NCBI GenBank assembly: GCA_947463165.1
Contig: CANHSW010000160.1
Span: 1 to 5,733 of the forward strand
Origin: Cyanobacteriota bacterium
GTDB taxonomy: Bacteria > Cyanobacteriota > Cyanobacteriia > PCC-6307 > Cyanobiaceae
DNA: 5,733 bases
Reading direction: 5' to 3'
Shown here: positions 1 to 5,717 of the stretch, one piece after another
Layout of the letters: each line of letters begins with the position of its first letter
How positions within the stretch are numbered: the first letter of the stretch is position 1
Translations under genes and position numbers: made by a program
Notes under the pieces: generated by a model
What the model saw: only the letters and a program-made list of their open reading frames with translations
The model's database searches: none
What the model was told of the DNA's origin: nothing

Positions 1-1138
1 GGGCGATGGACTCAAGGCTGACATCGTCGGCCAGCTTTTTGTTGCGGGAATGAACCTTGAGGACGGCCAGTCGTCCCTTGATATCGGGCACATCTACCAT
101 CACCTGGCGATCGAAACGACCCGGACGCATCAGGGCCGAATCGAGTACATCGGCCCGGTTGGTGGCGGCAATGATGATCACGCCACTGTTGCCCTCGAAG
201 CCATCCATCTCGGTGAGCAGTTGGTTGAGGGTCTGCTCCCGCTCGTCGTTGCCGCCGCCAATACCGGCGCCGCGCTGGCGGCCCACGGCATCGATTTCAT
301 CGATGAAAATCAGACAGGGGCTATTTTCCTTGGCCCGTTTAAACAGGTCGCGCACCCTGCTGGCGCCAACCCCCACGAACATCTCCACAAACTCCGAACC
401 CGATAGGGAGAAGAAGGGCACGCCAGCCTCTCCAGCTATGGCCTTGGCCAACAGGGTTTTGCCGGTGCCAGGGGGGCCCACCAGCAGCACGCCCTTGGGA
501 ATTTTGGCGCCAACGGAGGTAAACCTTTCGGGCGTTTTCAAAAAGGTGACCACCTCCTGCAGATCTTGCTTGGCTTCTTCCACGCCAGCCACGTCGTCAA
601 ACATGACGCCGGTTTGGGCCTCCATTGCAAAACGCGCCTTGGTTTTGCCGAATTGCATCGCCTGACCCGGACCACCAGGCATGCCGCTGGAGCGACGGGC
701 CAAAAAGATCAGCGAGCCGATCAGCAGTAGGGGGAACAGCAGGTTGCCCAGCAGCCCAAACAGGGGCGGTGTGGGCTTGGGGGGGTGGATGTCGAAGCTG
801 ATCCCCTGATCCTTGAGCTTGTTCACCAGCTCGGGGGCCACCCCGGGCAGATCGACCCGCAGCCGCTGCACCCGGTTATCCAGTTCGGGATCCACCGCCT
901 CGATAACGGCGCTGCGACCGCCATCGAAGATGTCTACTGCTGTGACCCGTCCGGCTTCGATGTAGTCGAGGAAGCGGCCGTAGCTCATTTTGGCCACGGC
1001 GGCATTGCGCGGAGCCACGCTGGCGTTGCCAGGTGGGCGGCGGGCCACCACGCCATTGCTGAGCAACTGCCAGCCAAGAAACGCAGCCACCGCCAGTGGC
1101 AGCAGCCAGAGAGCGATGAGACGCCAGCGCTGGTTCAT
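1..1138 (-). CDS. ftsH: ATP-dependent zinc metalloprotease FtsH, N-terminal 379 residues (runs off left edge)
   Basis: FtsH is a membrane-anchored AAA+ protease. It extracts and degrades membrane proteins; in cyanobacteria, members of this family remove photodamaged D1 during photosystem II repair. The frame is open from an ATG at 1136-1138 to the window edge. TM helix 1 spans about residues 7-27 ([17 protein letters not shown]) and is followed by an extracytoplasmic domain ([15 protein letters not shown], 51-65). TM2 spans about 125-147. A linker with [13 protein letters not shown] (153-165) leads into the AAA domain. Walker A GPPGTGKT is at 221-228 and Walker B IFIDEID has its D-E pair at 280-281. 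The pore-loop region carries [12 protein letters not shown]. The second region of homology reads [20 protein letters not shown] and includes the arginine fingers. The zinc HEXXH motif lies beyond the edge; family length is about 615-630 residues, so about 60% is present. It resembles Synechocystis FtsH1/FtsH2 more than FtsH3/FtsH4, from memory. No good Shine-Dalgarno precedes the ATG. Confidence 0.97.
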   Translation of the reverse strand, partial: MNQRWRLIALWLLPLAVAAFLGWQLLSNGVVARRPPGNASVAPRNAAVAKMSYGRFLDYIEAGRVTAVDIFDGGRSAVIEAVDPELDNRVQRLRVDLPGVAPELVNKLKDQGISFDIHPPKPTPPLFGLLGNLLFPLLLIGSLIFLARRSSGMPGGPGQAMQFGKTKARFAMEAQTGVMFDDVAGVEEAKQDLQEVVTFLKTPERFTSVGAKIPKGVLLVGPPGTGKTLLAKAIAGEAGVPFFSLSGSEFVEMFVGVGASRVRDLFKRAKENSPCLIFIDEIDAVGRQRGAGIGGGNDEREQTLNQLLTEMDGFEGNSGVIIIAATNRADVLDSALMRPGRFDRQVMVDVPDIKGRLAVLKVHSRNKKLADDVSLESIA

Positions 1139-1161
1139 GGGCTGCAAGCCTGCTGTTGGGA

Positions 1162-1179
1162 ATTCTTAACCAATGTAAC
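1162..1179 (-). promoter_or_regulatory. HLR1-like element (candidate RpaB site) upstream of ftsH
   Basis: On the minus strand this stretch reads GTTACATT-GG-TTAAGAAT. The cyanobacterial HLR1 consensus is two imperfect copies of (G/T)TTACA(T/A)(T/A) separated by 2 nt. The first half-site matches 8 of 8 positions, the spacer is exactly 2 nt, and the second half-site matches 6 of 8. It lies 24 bp upstream of the ftsH ATG, in the only gap before that gene. RpaB is known to bind HLR1 boxes at high-light-responsive genes, and ftsH expression is commonly light-responsive, so the context fits. The promoter itself is not clear: AAGAAT inside the box is only a weak -10 and has no good -35. Binding is inferred. 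Confidence 0.5.
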
Positions 1180-1188
1180 GGTGCTTCA

Positions 1189-1205
1189 GCCTGCTGCGGG
1201 CAGGC
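1189..1205. repeat. Small stem-loop in the ftsH upstream region
   Basis: GCCTGC and GCAGGC form a perfect 6-bp stem around a 5-nt loop (TGCGG on the plus strand). It sits in the 137-bp gap between the DUF1830 stop and the ftsH start, 10 bp upstream (in ftsH orientation) of the HLR1-like box. No T-run follows on either strand, so it is not a convincing terminator. The word GCCTGCTG recurs at 1148-1155. It may be a weak 3'-end structure of the DUF1830 transcript, or chance in GC-rich DNA. Confidence 0.25.
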
Positions 1206-1275
1206 CGCCGGGGGCGCTGCTTTTACAGGCTGCTATCAGCCAGAGTCTCAGCAAAATGGCGGGCAAAAAAGCCCA

Positions 1276-1593
1276 TCAACCTGCCGTGGCCCAGGGGATG
1301 AATGGTTCCTCCTCTGCCAGTTCCAGCCTGGCGCCAGCCTGGGAGGAGATCATTTCCAGCGGCACGGGGCCATGGCAGGCTTCGAGCAGCAGCTCTTGGC
1401 TGGTCAGGCGCTCCAGCAGCTGGGCCCCTCCCAGCCCATGGGTCCAGATCTCCAGTTCACTCTGGGGAGGGCATTCAAAGGTGAGCAGCTCGAAGGGGAA
1501 CACCACCCGCTCTAAGTAGAAGCCATCCTCGCCAGCACAGCGGATGATCACCATCTGATCGGAGCTGTTGCGGTAGCCACAGGCCAAATTCAT
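1276..1593 (-). CDS. DUF1830 domain protein (cyanobacterial conserved hypothetical)
   Basis: A 105-residue soluble protein with no signal peptide and no membrane segment. The first half carries the pattern I associate with DUF1830: an N-terminal C-x-Y-x-N (C5, Y7, N9), then FYLERVVFPFELLTFE (25-40), then a P-x-x-x-LEI segment ending about residue 49. Known family members read roughly C-C-Y-V-N, W-Y-F-E-R-V-V-F-P and L-E-I-H-T in the same order. The second half (about 50-105) is acidic and less conserved. No biochemical function is known to me. The ATG at 1591-1593 is supported by the only clear Shine-Dalgarno in the window. The gene lies between the ABC permease and ftsH on the same strand, with gaps of 120 and 137 bp, so it could be its own transcription unit. 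Family assignment is by eye. Confidence 0.85.
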   Translation of the reverse strand: MNLACGYRNSSDQMVIIRCAGEDGFYLERVVFPFELLTFECPPQSELEIWTHGLGGAQLLERLTSQELLLEACHGPVPLEMISSQAGARLELAEEEPFIPWATAG

Positions 1594-1596
1594 CGA

Positions 1597-1603
1597 CTCC
1601 TTT
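1597..1603 (-). promoter_or_regulatory. Shine-Dalgarno of the DUF1830 gene
   Basis: The minus strand reads AAAGGAG, then TCG, then the ATG at 1593-1591. The core AAGGAG is a good anti-SD match, although 3 nt to the start codon is short. It fixes the start of the DUF1830 gene. None of the other starts in this window has a comparable site, as is common in cyanobacteria. Confidence 0.65.
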
Positions 1604-1624
1604 TGCCTCGCTAGCTCCTATCAA

Positions 1625-1653
1625 GCCACCCCCTGAGTCCAGGGCTTGGTGGC
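1625..1653 (-). terminator. Hairpin between the permease and DUF1830 genes (possible terminator or processing site)
   Basis: The arms GCCACC/GGTGGC (6 bp, 1625-1630 with 1648-1653) and CCCTG/CAGGG (5 bp, 1631-1635 with 1640-1644) stack into an 11-bp stem with a 4-nt loop and a 3-nt bulge. It lies 61 bp past the permease stop codon and about 30 bp before the DUF1830 start. In the transcribed direction the stem is followed by TTGATAGG, with no real U-run. Intrinsic termination would therefore be weak, and the structure could instead stabilise or mark a 3' end. The hairpin is seen; its role is inferred. Confidence 0.35.
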
Positions 1654-1713
1654 CGTTGAAACGATTTTGAGAACTTCCTGGCTTTCTTCGGATTTGGGTG
1701 CGGTGATGGCCCC

Positions 1714-3051
1714 CTAAACGCTGCGTAGGGCCACGATTGGATCAAGGTTGGCGGCCCGCTTTGCCGGCACCACGCCGAAGAACAGGCCGATCGAGCCCGA
1801 TAGGCCCACGGTAACCAGTACGGCACCCGCAGAGATGCTGGCCGGCAGGGGGGTGAGCAGTGCCACCAGGCTCACGGCGCCCATGCCCATCGCCGTGCCG
1901 ATGGCACCACCAAGGCTGGCAAGCACCAGAGATTCCACCAGAAACTGCAGCAGTACATCGCCGCTGCGGGCGCCAAGGGCCTTGCGCAGGCCGATTTCAG
2001 AGGTGCGTTCACTCACCGATACGAGCATGATGTTCATGATGCCGATGCCGCCCACCAGCAGGGAAATCGAGCCGATCGCGGCCAACATCAAAGTGAGGCC
2101 TGAGGTGATCGAGCTGACGATCGTCAGTGCGTCCTTCTGGGAGCGCACTGCAAAATCGTCCTCCCGCAAGATGCGATGGCGTTGACGCAGCAGGTTGGTG
2201 ATCTGGAAGGCGGCCGCATTGGTGCTGTCCTCATCGCGGGCCTCCACGCTGATGAAGTTCAAGCTGATGCCGTAGGTGGAATCGCGGCCGCTCAGTTGGC
2301 TCACCATGGCGCTGAGGGGGATGTAGGCAGCCTCATCCTGGTTTTGGCCAAAAACAGCCCCCTTGGGCCGCAGCACCCCGATCACTTCAAAGGGGAGATT
2401 GCGAATGCGCAGCACCCGGCCCAGGGCCGATCGACCGGGAAAGATCTTTGCGGCCAGATCGGGGCCAATCACGGCGAGATTGCGGGCCGAGTCGAGATCG
2501 GCTTGGCTGAAGAAGCGCCCCCGGCCCAGATCAAACTGGCGCACTGTGAGAAATTCCGGCGTCACGCCAGAAACACTTGCGGAAACACTGTTGCCGCGCG
2601 CCTGTATCACCTCGCTGAGGGTGATCTGGGGAGCCACAAGCTTGACGCTGGGCACCTGGCTGGCAATCGCCTTGGCATCCTCAAGCACCAGGGTTTTTGG
2701 GAAGTCGATCCCCTGGCGGCGGGTGTCGTTATTGCCGGGCACCACGAACAGCACGTTGGCGCCCAGGCTGCTGAGCTGACTTTCGGCCAGGTTTTGGGCA
2801 CCTTTGCCCACCCCCACCAGGGTGATCACCGAGGCATTGCCGATGATGATGCCCAGCATGGTGAGCAGGCTGCGCAGCCGGTTGGCTCTCAAAGTGGAGA
2901 GGGCCATGGCCACGGTTTCCCCGAAGGCCAGCTTTGGCTCCCGCAGGGGCAAACCGGGCTCCCGCAGGGGCAAACCGGCATCCCGCAGGGGCAAACCGGG
3001 TTCGCCAGGTGACAAACCGGTTTCGCCTGGGGGCAAGTTAGAGGCGGCCAT
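1714..3051 (-). CDS. ABC transporter permease, MacB/FtsX family, with a repeat-extended N-terminus
   Basis: A 445-residue stand-alone permease of the MacB type, in which a periplasmic MacB_PCD-like domain sits between the first and second of four membrane helices. Such permeases work with a separate ATPase and often a membrane-fusion protein, moving lipids, peptides or small molecules out of the inner membrane or driving envelope mechanics; the substrate here is unknown. The conserved ANRLRSLLTMLGIIIGNASVI begins at 56, with TM1 about 62-82. The extracytoplasmic domain is about 85-315. TM2 is about 316-345, followed by the cytoplasmic coupling segment RTSEIGLRKALGA (349-361). TM3 is about 369-399 and TM4 about 406-428. 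The C-terminus LDPIVALRSV is typical. No Walker motifs are present and no ATPase gene lies nearby. The first 44 residues are unusual heptapeptide repeats (separate entry). The start is 41 bp after the pyk stop without a clear Shine-Dalgarno, suggesting co-transcription with pyk. A GTG or ATG just before the conserved region (residues 47 and 49) is a possible alternative start. Confidence 0.9.
   Translation of the reverse strand: MAASNLPPGETGLSPGEPGLPLRDAGLPLREPGLPLREPKLAFGETVAMALSTLRANRLRSLLTMLGIIIGNASVITLVGVGKGAQNLAESQLSSLGANVLFVVPGNNDTRRQGIDFPKTLVLEDAKAIASQVPSVKLVAPQITLSEVIQARGNSVSASVSGVTPEFLTVRQFDLGRGRFFSQADLDSARNLAVIGPDLAAKIFPGRSALGRVLRIRNLPFEVIGVLRPKGAVFGQNQDEAAYIPLSAMVSQLSGRDSTYGISLNFISVEARDEDSTNAAAFQITNLLRQRHRILREDDFAVRSQKDALTIVSSITSGLTLMLAAIGSISLLVGGIGIMNIMLVSVSERTSEIGLRKALGARSGDVLLQFLVESLVLASLGGAIGTAMGMGAVSLVALLTPLPASISAGAVLVTVGLSGSIGLFFGVVPAKRAANLDPIVALRSV
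2937..3041 (-). repeat. In-frame 21-bp tandem repeat, five units, in the permease 5' end
   Basis: Five consecutive 21-bp units start at 2937, 2958, 2979, 3000 and 3021. The first two are identical, the third differs at 2 of 21 positions, the fourth matches the first at 14 of 21, and the fifth is the most diverged. Each encodes one heptapeptide. In protein order these are NLPPGET, GLSPGEP, GLPLRDA, GLPLREP and GLPLREP, followed by KLAFGET, which leads straight into the conserved permease helix. The period is a multiple of three, so unit gain or loss keeps the reading frame. The decay gradient, with identical copies nearest the conserved domain, suggests recent duplication at that end. Confidence 0.9.
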
Positions 3052-3092
3052 CGACGCAGTTGCTCTGGCGGTGCCCCCAGGCTGGCAGCTAA

Positions 3093-4529
3093 CTAGCCCT
3101 CGCTGCTGACCAGGGCCACCTTGAGCAGATCGGTGGAACCGCTGACTCCCGAAGCACTGCCGGCGGTTTGAACCACCAGATCCCCATCCGCCAACAGGCC
3201 CTGTTGGCGGGCTAACCGCATCGCTTCGAGGAAGGTGCTGGAGGAGGAGTTCATCTCATCCACCAACAGGGGATGCACCCCCCAGACCAACTGCAGTTGG
3301 CGGGCCACCTTGTCGTCGTTGGTGATCGCCAAGATGGGGGTGCTTGGCCGAAACTTGCTCACATTGCGAGCCGTGGCACCGCTGTTGGTGAGGGGCAAGA
3401 TGGCGGCCGCATTCAGCTGCCGCGACACTGTGCTCACCGCCTGACAGATCGCATTAGGGATTGTGGTGGCCATGTGGCTGTCCAGGATTCGGCGCGGGTA
3501 GTCGCGCTCAATCCGGCGGGCCACCGTGTCCATGGTGGCCACGGCTTCCACTGGGAAGTCCCCCACGGCGCTCTCATTGGAGAGCATCACCGCGTCGGTG
3601 CCATCGAGAATCGCGTTGGCCACATCACTCACCTCGGCGCGGGTGGGCCGCGGGCAGCTGACCATCGAGTCGAGCATTTGGGTGGCGGTGATCACCGGGA
3701 TCCCGAGGCTGTTGCACTTGCGGATCAGTTCCTTTTGCAGCAGCGGCACCTCCTCGGCGGGCATCTCCACCCCCAGGTCGCCGCGGGCCACCATCACCCC
3801 ATCGCAGAGATGCAGGATGTCATCGATTTGATCGATGGCTTCAAATTTTTCAATTTTTGCCACCACTGGCGTGGCATGGCCATGGCCGGCGATCAGCTCT
3901 TTGATCTCCAGCATGTCGGAGGGGTTGCGCACAAAGCTGAGCGCCACCCAGTCCACCCCCTGCTCCAGCCCGAAGGCCAAATCGGTGCGGTCCTTGTCGG
4001 TGAGGGCCCGGATCGAGAGCTGCACATCGGGGAAGTTCACCCCCTTGTTGTTGGAGAGCACCCCGCCCACGGTGACCCTGCAGTGAAGGTTTTGCTCGGC
4101 TTGATCAACCCCCTCCACCACCATCTCCACCCGGCCGTCATCCAGCAGGATGCGGCTGCCAGGCAGCACCTCGTCGGTGAGCTTGTCGTAGGTGACTGTG
4201 GCGATTTCCCTGGTGCATGCCACCTGCCGGGAGGTGAGGCTGAAGGGATCCCCCTTGGCCAAGGTGATCGGGCCATCGGCAAAGCGGCCGAGACGAATCT
4301 TGGGGCCCTGCAGGTCCTGCAGGATGCCCACGTGCACGCCTAGGGAGGCGGCCACCTGGCGAATCGTGGCGATGCGGGCGGCATGCTCGCTGTGGTCGCC
4401 ATGGGAAAAATTCAGCCGGAAGGTGGTGGCACCGGCCTCGATCAGCTGGCGCAGCCGCTCCGGGGATTCGGTGGCAGGGCCGATGGTGGCCACGATCTTG
4501 GTGCGACGCATGAGATCGGGCTTGGGCAT
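3093..4529 (-). CDS. pyk: Pyruvate kinase
   Basis: Catalyses phosphoenolpyruvate + ADP to pyruvate + ATP, the last step of glycolysis, in the cytoplasm. It is 478 residues long, matching the usual bacterial length of about 470-480. It lacks the extra C-terminal PEP-utiliser-type domain found in some longer cyanobacterial forms. RRTKIVATIGPA is at 8-19, substrate-binding RLNFSHG at 38-44, and DLQGPKIRLG at 72-81. The flexible B domain is about 83-173. The active-site lysine lies in VVAKIEKFEAI (K225), metal ligands in MVARGDLGVEMP (246-257), and TATQMLDSM is at 281-289. PTRAEVSDVANAILDGTDAV (295-314) leads into MLSNESAVG, where many bacteria have MLSGETAxG. The C-terminal regulatory domain is about 350-478. 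I chose the ATG at 4529 because homologues have about six residues before RRTKIVATIG; an ATG at 4511 is the alternative. The frame stays open upstream to 5075 only as the antisense of the MazG-like gene. Confidence 0.97.
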   Translation of the reverse strand: MPKPDLMRRTKIVATIGPATESPERLRQLIEAGATTFRLNFSHGDHSEHAARIATIRQVAASLGVHVGILQDLQGPKIRLGRFADGPITLAKGDPFSLTSRQVACTREIATVTYDKLTDEVLPGSRILLDDGRVEMVVEGVDQAEQNLHCRVTVGGVLSNNKGVNFPDVQLSIRALTDKDRTDLAFGLEQGVDWVALSFVRNPSDMLEIKELIAGHGHATPVVAKIEKFEAIDQIDDILHLCDGVMVARGDLGVEMPAEEVPLLQKELIRKCNSLGIPVITATQMLDSMVSCPRPTRAEVSDVANAILDGTDAVMLSNESAVGDFPVEAVATMDTVARRIERDYPRRILDSHMATTIPNAICQAVSTVSRQLNAAAILPLTNSGATARNVSKFRPSTPILAITNDDKVARQLQLVWGVHPLLVDEMNSSSSTFLEAMRLARQQGLLADGDLVVQTAGSASGVSGSTDLLKVALVSSEG

Positions 4530-4540
4530 GGGGATGCCAT

Positions 4541-4560
4541 TGGTAGCTCGGAAACTACCA
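4541..4560. promoter_or_regulatory. Inverted repeat in the pyk/MazG-like divergent spacer
   Basis: TGGTAG and CTACCA form a perfect 6-bp inverted repeat separated by 8 nt (CTCGGAAA). It is centred in the 56-bp spacer between the divergent starts of pyk (4529) and the MazG-like gene (4586). Its dyad symmetry and place make it a candidate operator for a dimeric regulator, or an RNA hairpin in either leader. It includes GTA-N10-TAC, which is like the NtcA consensus but 2 nt too long. No clear -10/-35 pair is visible in either direction. The repeat is seen; its function is inferred. Confidence 0.4.
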
Positions 4561-4585
4561 TCGCCCCTCTTTGGCGCTGCTCCTG

Positions 4586-4915
4586 TTGGACTTTCGCAAC
4601 TATCAGCTAAGGGCGCGGGACACAGCCCTATACCCAGCCGTGGGCAGCAATCCGATCTATCCCACCCTCGGTCTCTGCGGTGAGGCGGGCGAGGTGGCCG
4701 ACAAGGTGAAGAAGGTGATCCGCGACCGGGGCGGCAGTTTTGATGCCGAGGTGATCGAGGCTTTGAAGCTGGAACTGGGCGACGTGCTCTGGTACGTGGC
4801 TCAACTGGCCAGCGAGCTGGGGCTCGAGCTCGATGCCATTGCCACGGCCAACCTGGACAAGCTGGCCAGCCGCGCCGCCCGTAACGTGATTTCTGGTGAT
4901 GGCGACCAGCGGTGA
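4586..4915 (+). CDS. MazG-like nucleoside triphosphate pyrophosphohydrolase
   Basis: A 109-residue all-alpha NTP-PPase of the small, single-domain MazG-like type. These enzymes hydrolyse (d)NTPs or damaged nucleotides to the monophosphate and pyrophosphate in the cytoplasm. The divalent-metal motif is complete: E33-x-x-E36 in GEAGEVADK and E63-x-x-D66 in ELGDVLWY, 26 residues apart, as in the family's EXXE...EXXD signature. Other family marks are YPAVGSNPIYPTLGL (16-30) and the C-terminal NLDKLASRAARNVISGDGDQ. No ATG exists upstream in frame before a stop at 4544. The TTG at 4586 gives MDFRNYQ, which matches homologues that start M-D-x-x-x-Y-Q; a TTG at 4571 would add five residues. Neither has a Shine-Dalgarno. 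The stop overlaps the next gene by 4 bp, so the two are probably translationally coupled. The gene is divergent from pyk. The exact nucleotide substrate cannot be read from the sequence. Confidence 0.92.
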   Translation: MDFRNYQLRARDTALYPAVGSNPIYPTLGLCGEAGEVADKVKKVIRDRGGSFDAEVIEALKLELGDVLWYVAQLASELGLELDAIATANLDKLASRAARNVISGDGDQR

Positions 4916-5388
4916 AGCGTCTGTTCTGGGGTCTGATCTGGTCTGCTGTGGTGGCGGCCGTGCTGCTAGCGGTTCCCCAGGCCAGCTGGGCCGCAGAGTT
5001 GATCGTTAGCGGGGTGAGCCTGGAACCCTGCCCCCCGGCGGATGTGGCTAGCCAGCTGGAGCTGAGCCGGCCCACGGGTGCCAGTTGCTACGCCCTGCGC
5101 GGCCAGGTGAACAACCCGGGCCGTAAGCCAGTGGTGGACACCGATGTATTCGCCCTGATCCTCGATGCCAGCGGCGAACCGGTGTTGCAGAACCGCAGCC
5201 GGGTGGGTTCGATCGGCGATGTACCCCCTGGCAGCTCAGATTTCGCCCTAAGGGTATCGGTGCCGGCGGGTACCCCCGGACCGCTCAGTTTCCAGAAGGT
5301 GAAGGCAAGGGGCTTCAACGCACCGGTGCGCAGCCGGGCCGGGGCTGGCGATGATCTGCTGCCGCTGGAGCAGGCCCTGGCCGGCTGA
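4912..5388 (+). CDS. Secreted/periplasmic protein of unknown function
   Basis: A 158-residue protein with a classical signal peptide: MKR, then a hydrophobic stretch (about 4-22), then ASWA with likely signal peptidase I cleavage after A27. The absence of a cysteine at the cleavage site argues against a lipoprotein. The mature part looks like a small beta-sandwich. The pattern ALRGQVNNPGRKPV (61-74), VFALILDASGEPVL (79-92), IGDVPPGSSDFALRV (101-115) resembles FxLYD-like domains, which have G-x-V-x-N early and a P-G-x-S-x-x-F late. That resemblance is by eye only. Two cysteines (C40, C59) in the mature domain could form a disulfide. The GTG start overlaps the TGA stop of the MazG-like gene (GTGA), supporting coupling. 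Its own TGA abuts the yggT stop codon. I do not recognise a named family and assign no function. Confidence 0.85.
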   Translation: MKRLFWGLIWSAVVAAVLLAVPQASWAAELIVSGVSLEPCPPADVASQLELSRPTGASCYALRGQVNNPGRKPVVDTDVFALILDASGEPVLQNRSRVGSIGDVPPGSSDFALRVSVPAGTPGPLSFQKVKARGFNAPVRSRAGAGDDLLPLEQALAG

Positions 5389-5673
5389 TCAGATGCCGTA
5401 GCCCAGGTAGCCCCCTGCCACCTCCAGCAGGGTTTGCAGCAGCTGCAGGGTTAAAAAAGCCAGGATGGCCGAGAGATCCAGGCCGCCCAGGGGCGGGATC
5501 AGGCCGCGGAAGGCATTCAGGTAGGGATCGGTGATCGAACTCACCGTGGTCAGGATCGGGTTGCTCCAGTCCAGGTTGGGGAACCAGCTCAACAGCACCC
5601 GCACCAGCAGCACCAGGGTGTAGATGCTGATGGTTTGGCCCAAGACTTGCAGCAGGAAACCGAGGCTTTCCAT
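5389..5673 (-). CDS. yggT: YggT family membrane protein (Ycf19-like)
   Basis: A 94-residue integral membrane protein with two hydrophobic segments (about 7-29 and 65-84). The segments flank the family motif RVLLSWFPNLDWSNP (25-39) and TDPYLNAFRGLIPPLGGLD (48-66). The family occurs in most bacteria and, as Ycf19, in some algal plastid genomes. In cyanobacteria and chloroplasts it has been linked to thylakoid or nucleoid organisation and to cytochrome assembly (the CCB3-related group), but its biochemical role is not settled. The ATG at 5673 is the only ATG before an in-frame stop at 5716-5718 and gives the normal family length. No Shine-Dalgarno is visible. It converges on the secreted-protein gene with no intergenic base between the two stops. 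Confidence 0.93.
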   Translation of the reverse strand: MESLGFLLQVLGQTISIYTLVLLVRVLLSWFPNLDWSNPILTTVSSITDPYLNAFRGLIPPLGGLDLSAILAFLTLQLLQTLLEVAGGYLGYGI

Positions 5674-5717
5674 GGAAGGTGGCGCAGCGATGCGCAGGAG
5701 GCGATAGGCCCGACTCT

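Noticed and set aside
1261..1274. GGGC-AAAAAA-GCCC as a terminator after the DUF1830 stop.
   Set aside because: The stem is only 4 bp, the A/T run is the loop rather than the tail, and nothing extends the pairing.
785..1519. A 244-codon plus-strand open frame across the ftsH start and DUF1830 gene.
   Set aside because: It is antisense to two recognised genes and the gap between them, with low-complexity Ser runs and no family resemblance.
2176..3012. A 278-codon open frame on the plus strand.
   Set aside because: It is antisense to the ABC permease. Its Gly/Gln-rich C-terminus is just the 21-bp repeat read on the wrong strand.
2937..3041. Cyanobacterial STRR heptanucleotide repeat or a CRISPR-like array.
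   Set aside because: The 21-bp unit does not split into three similar heptamers, there are no unique spacers, and the period fits in-frame coding duplication.
3273..4343. A 356-codon open frame on the plus strand.
   Set aside because: It is the antisense of pyk. The pyk product is unmistakable, while this translation is rich in His and Gly with no recognisable motif. Long antisense frames are common in GC-rich genes.
4543..4558. NtcA binding site (GTA-N8-TAC).
   Set aside because: The spacer between GTA and TAC is 10 nt, not 8, so it is not a canonical NtcA site. Kept only as an unassigned inverted repeat.
4530..5075. Upstream extension of the pyk reading frame by about 182 codons.
   Set aside because: It covers the MazG-like gene in antisense, is Arg/Pro-rich, and pyruvate kinases start about six residues before RRTKIVATIG.
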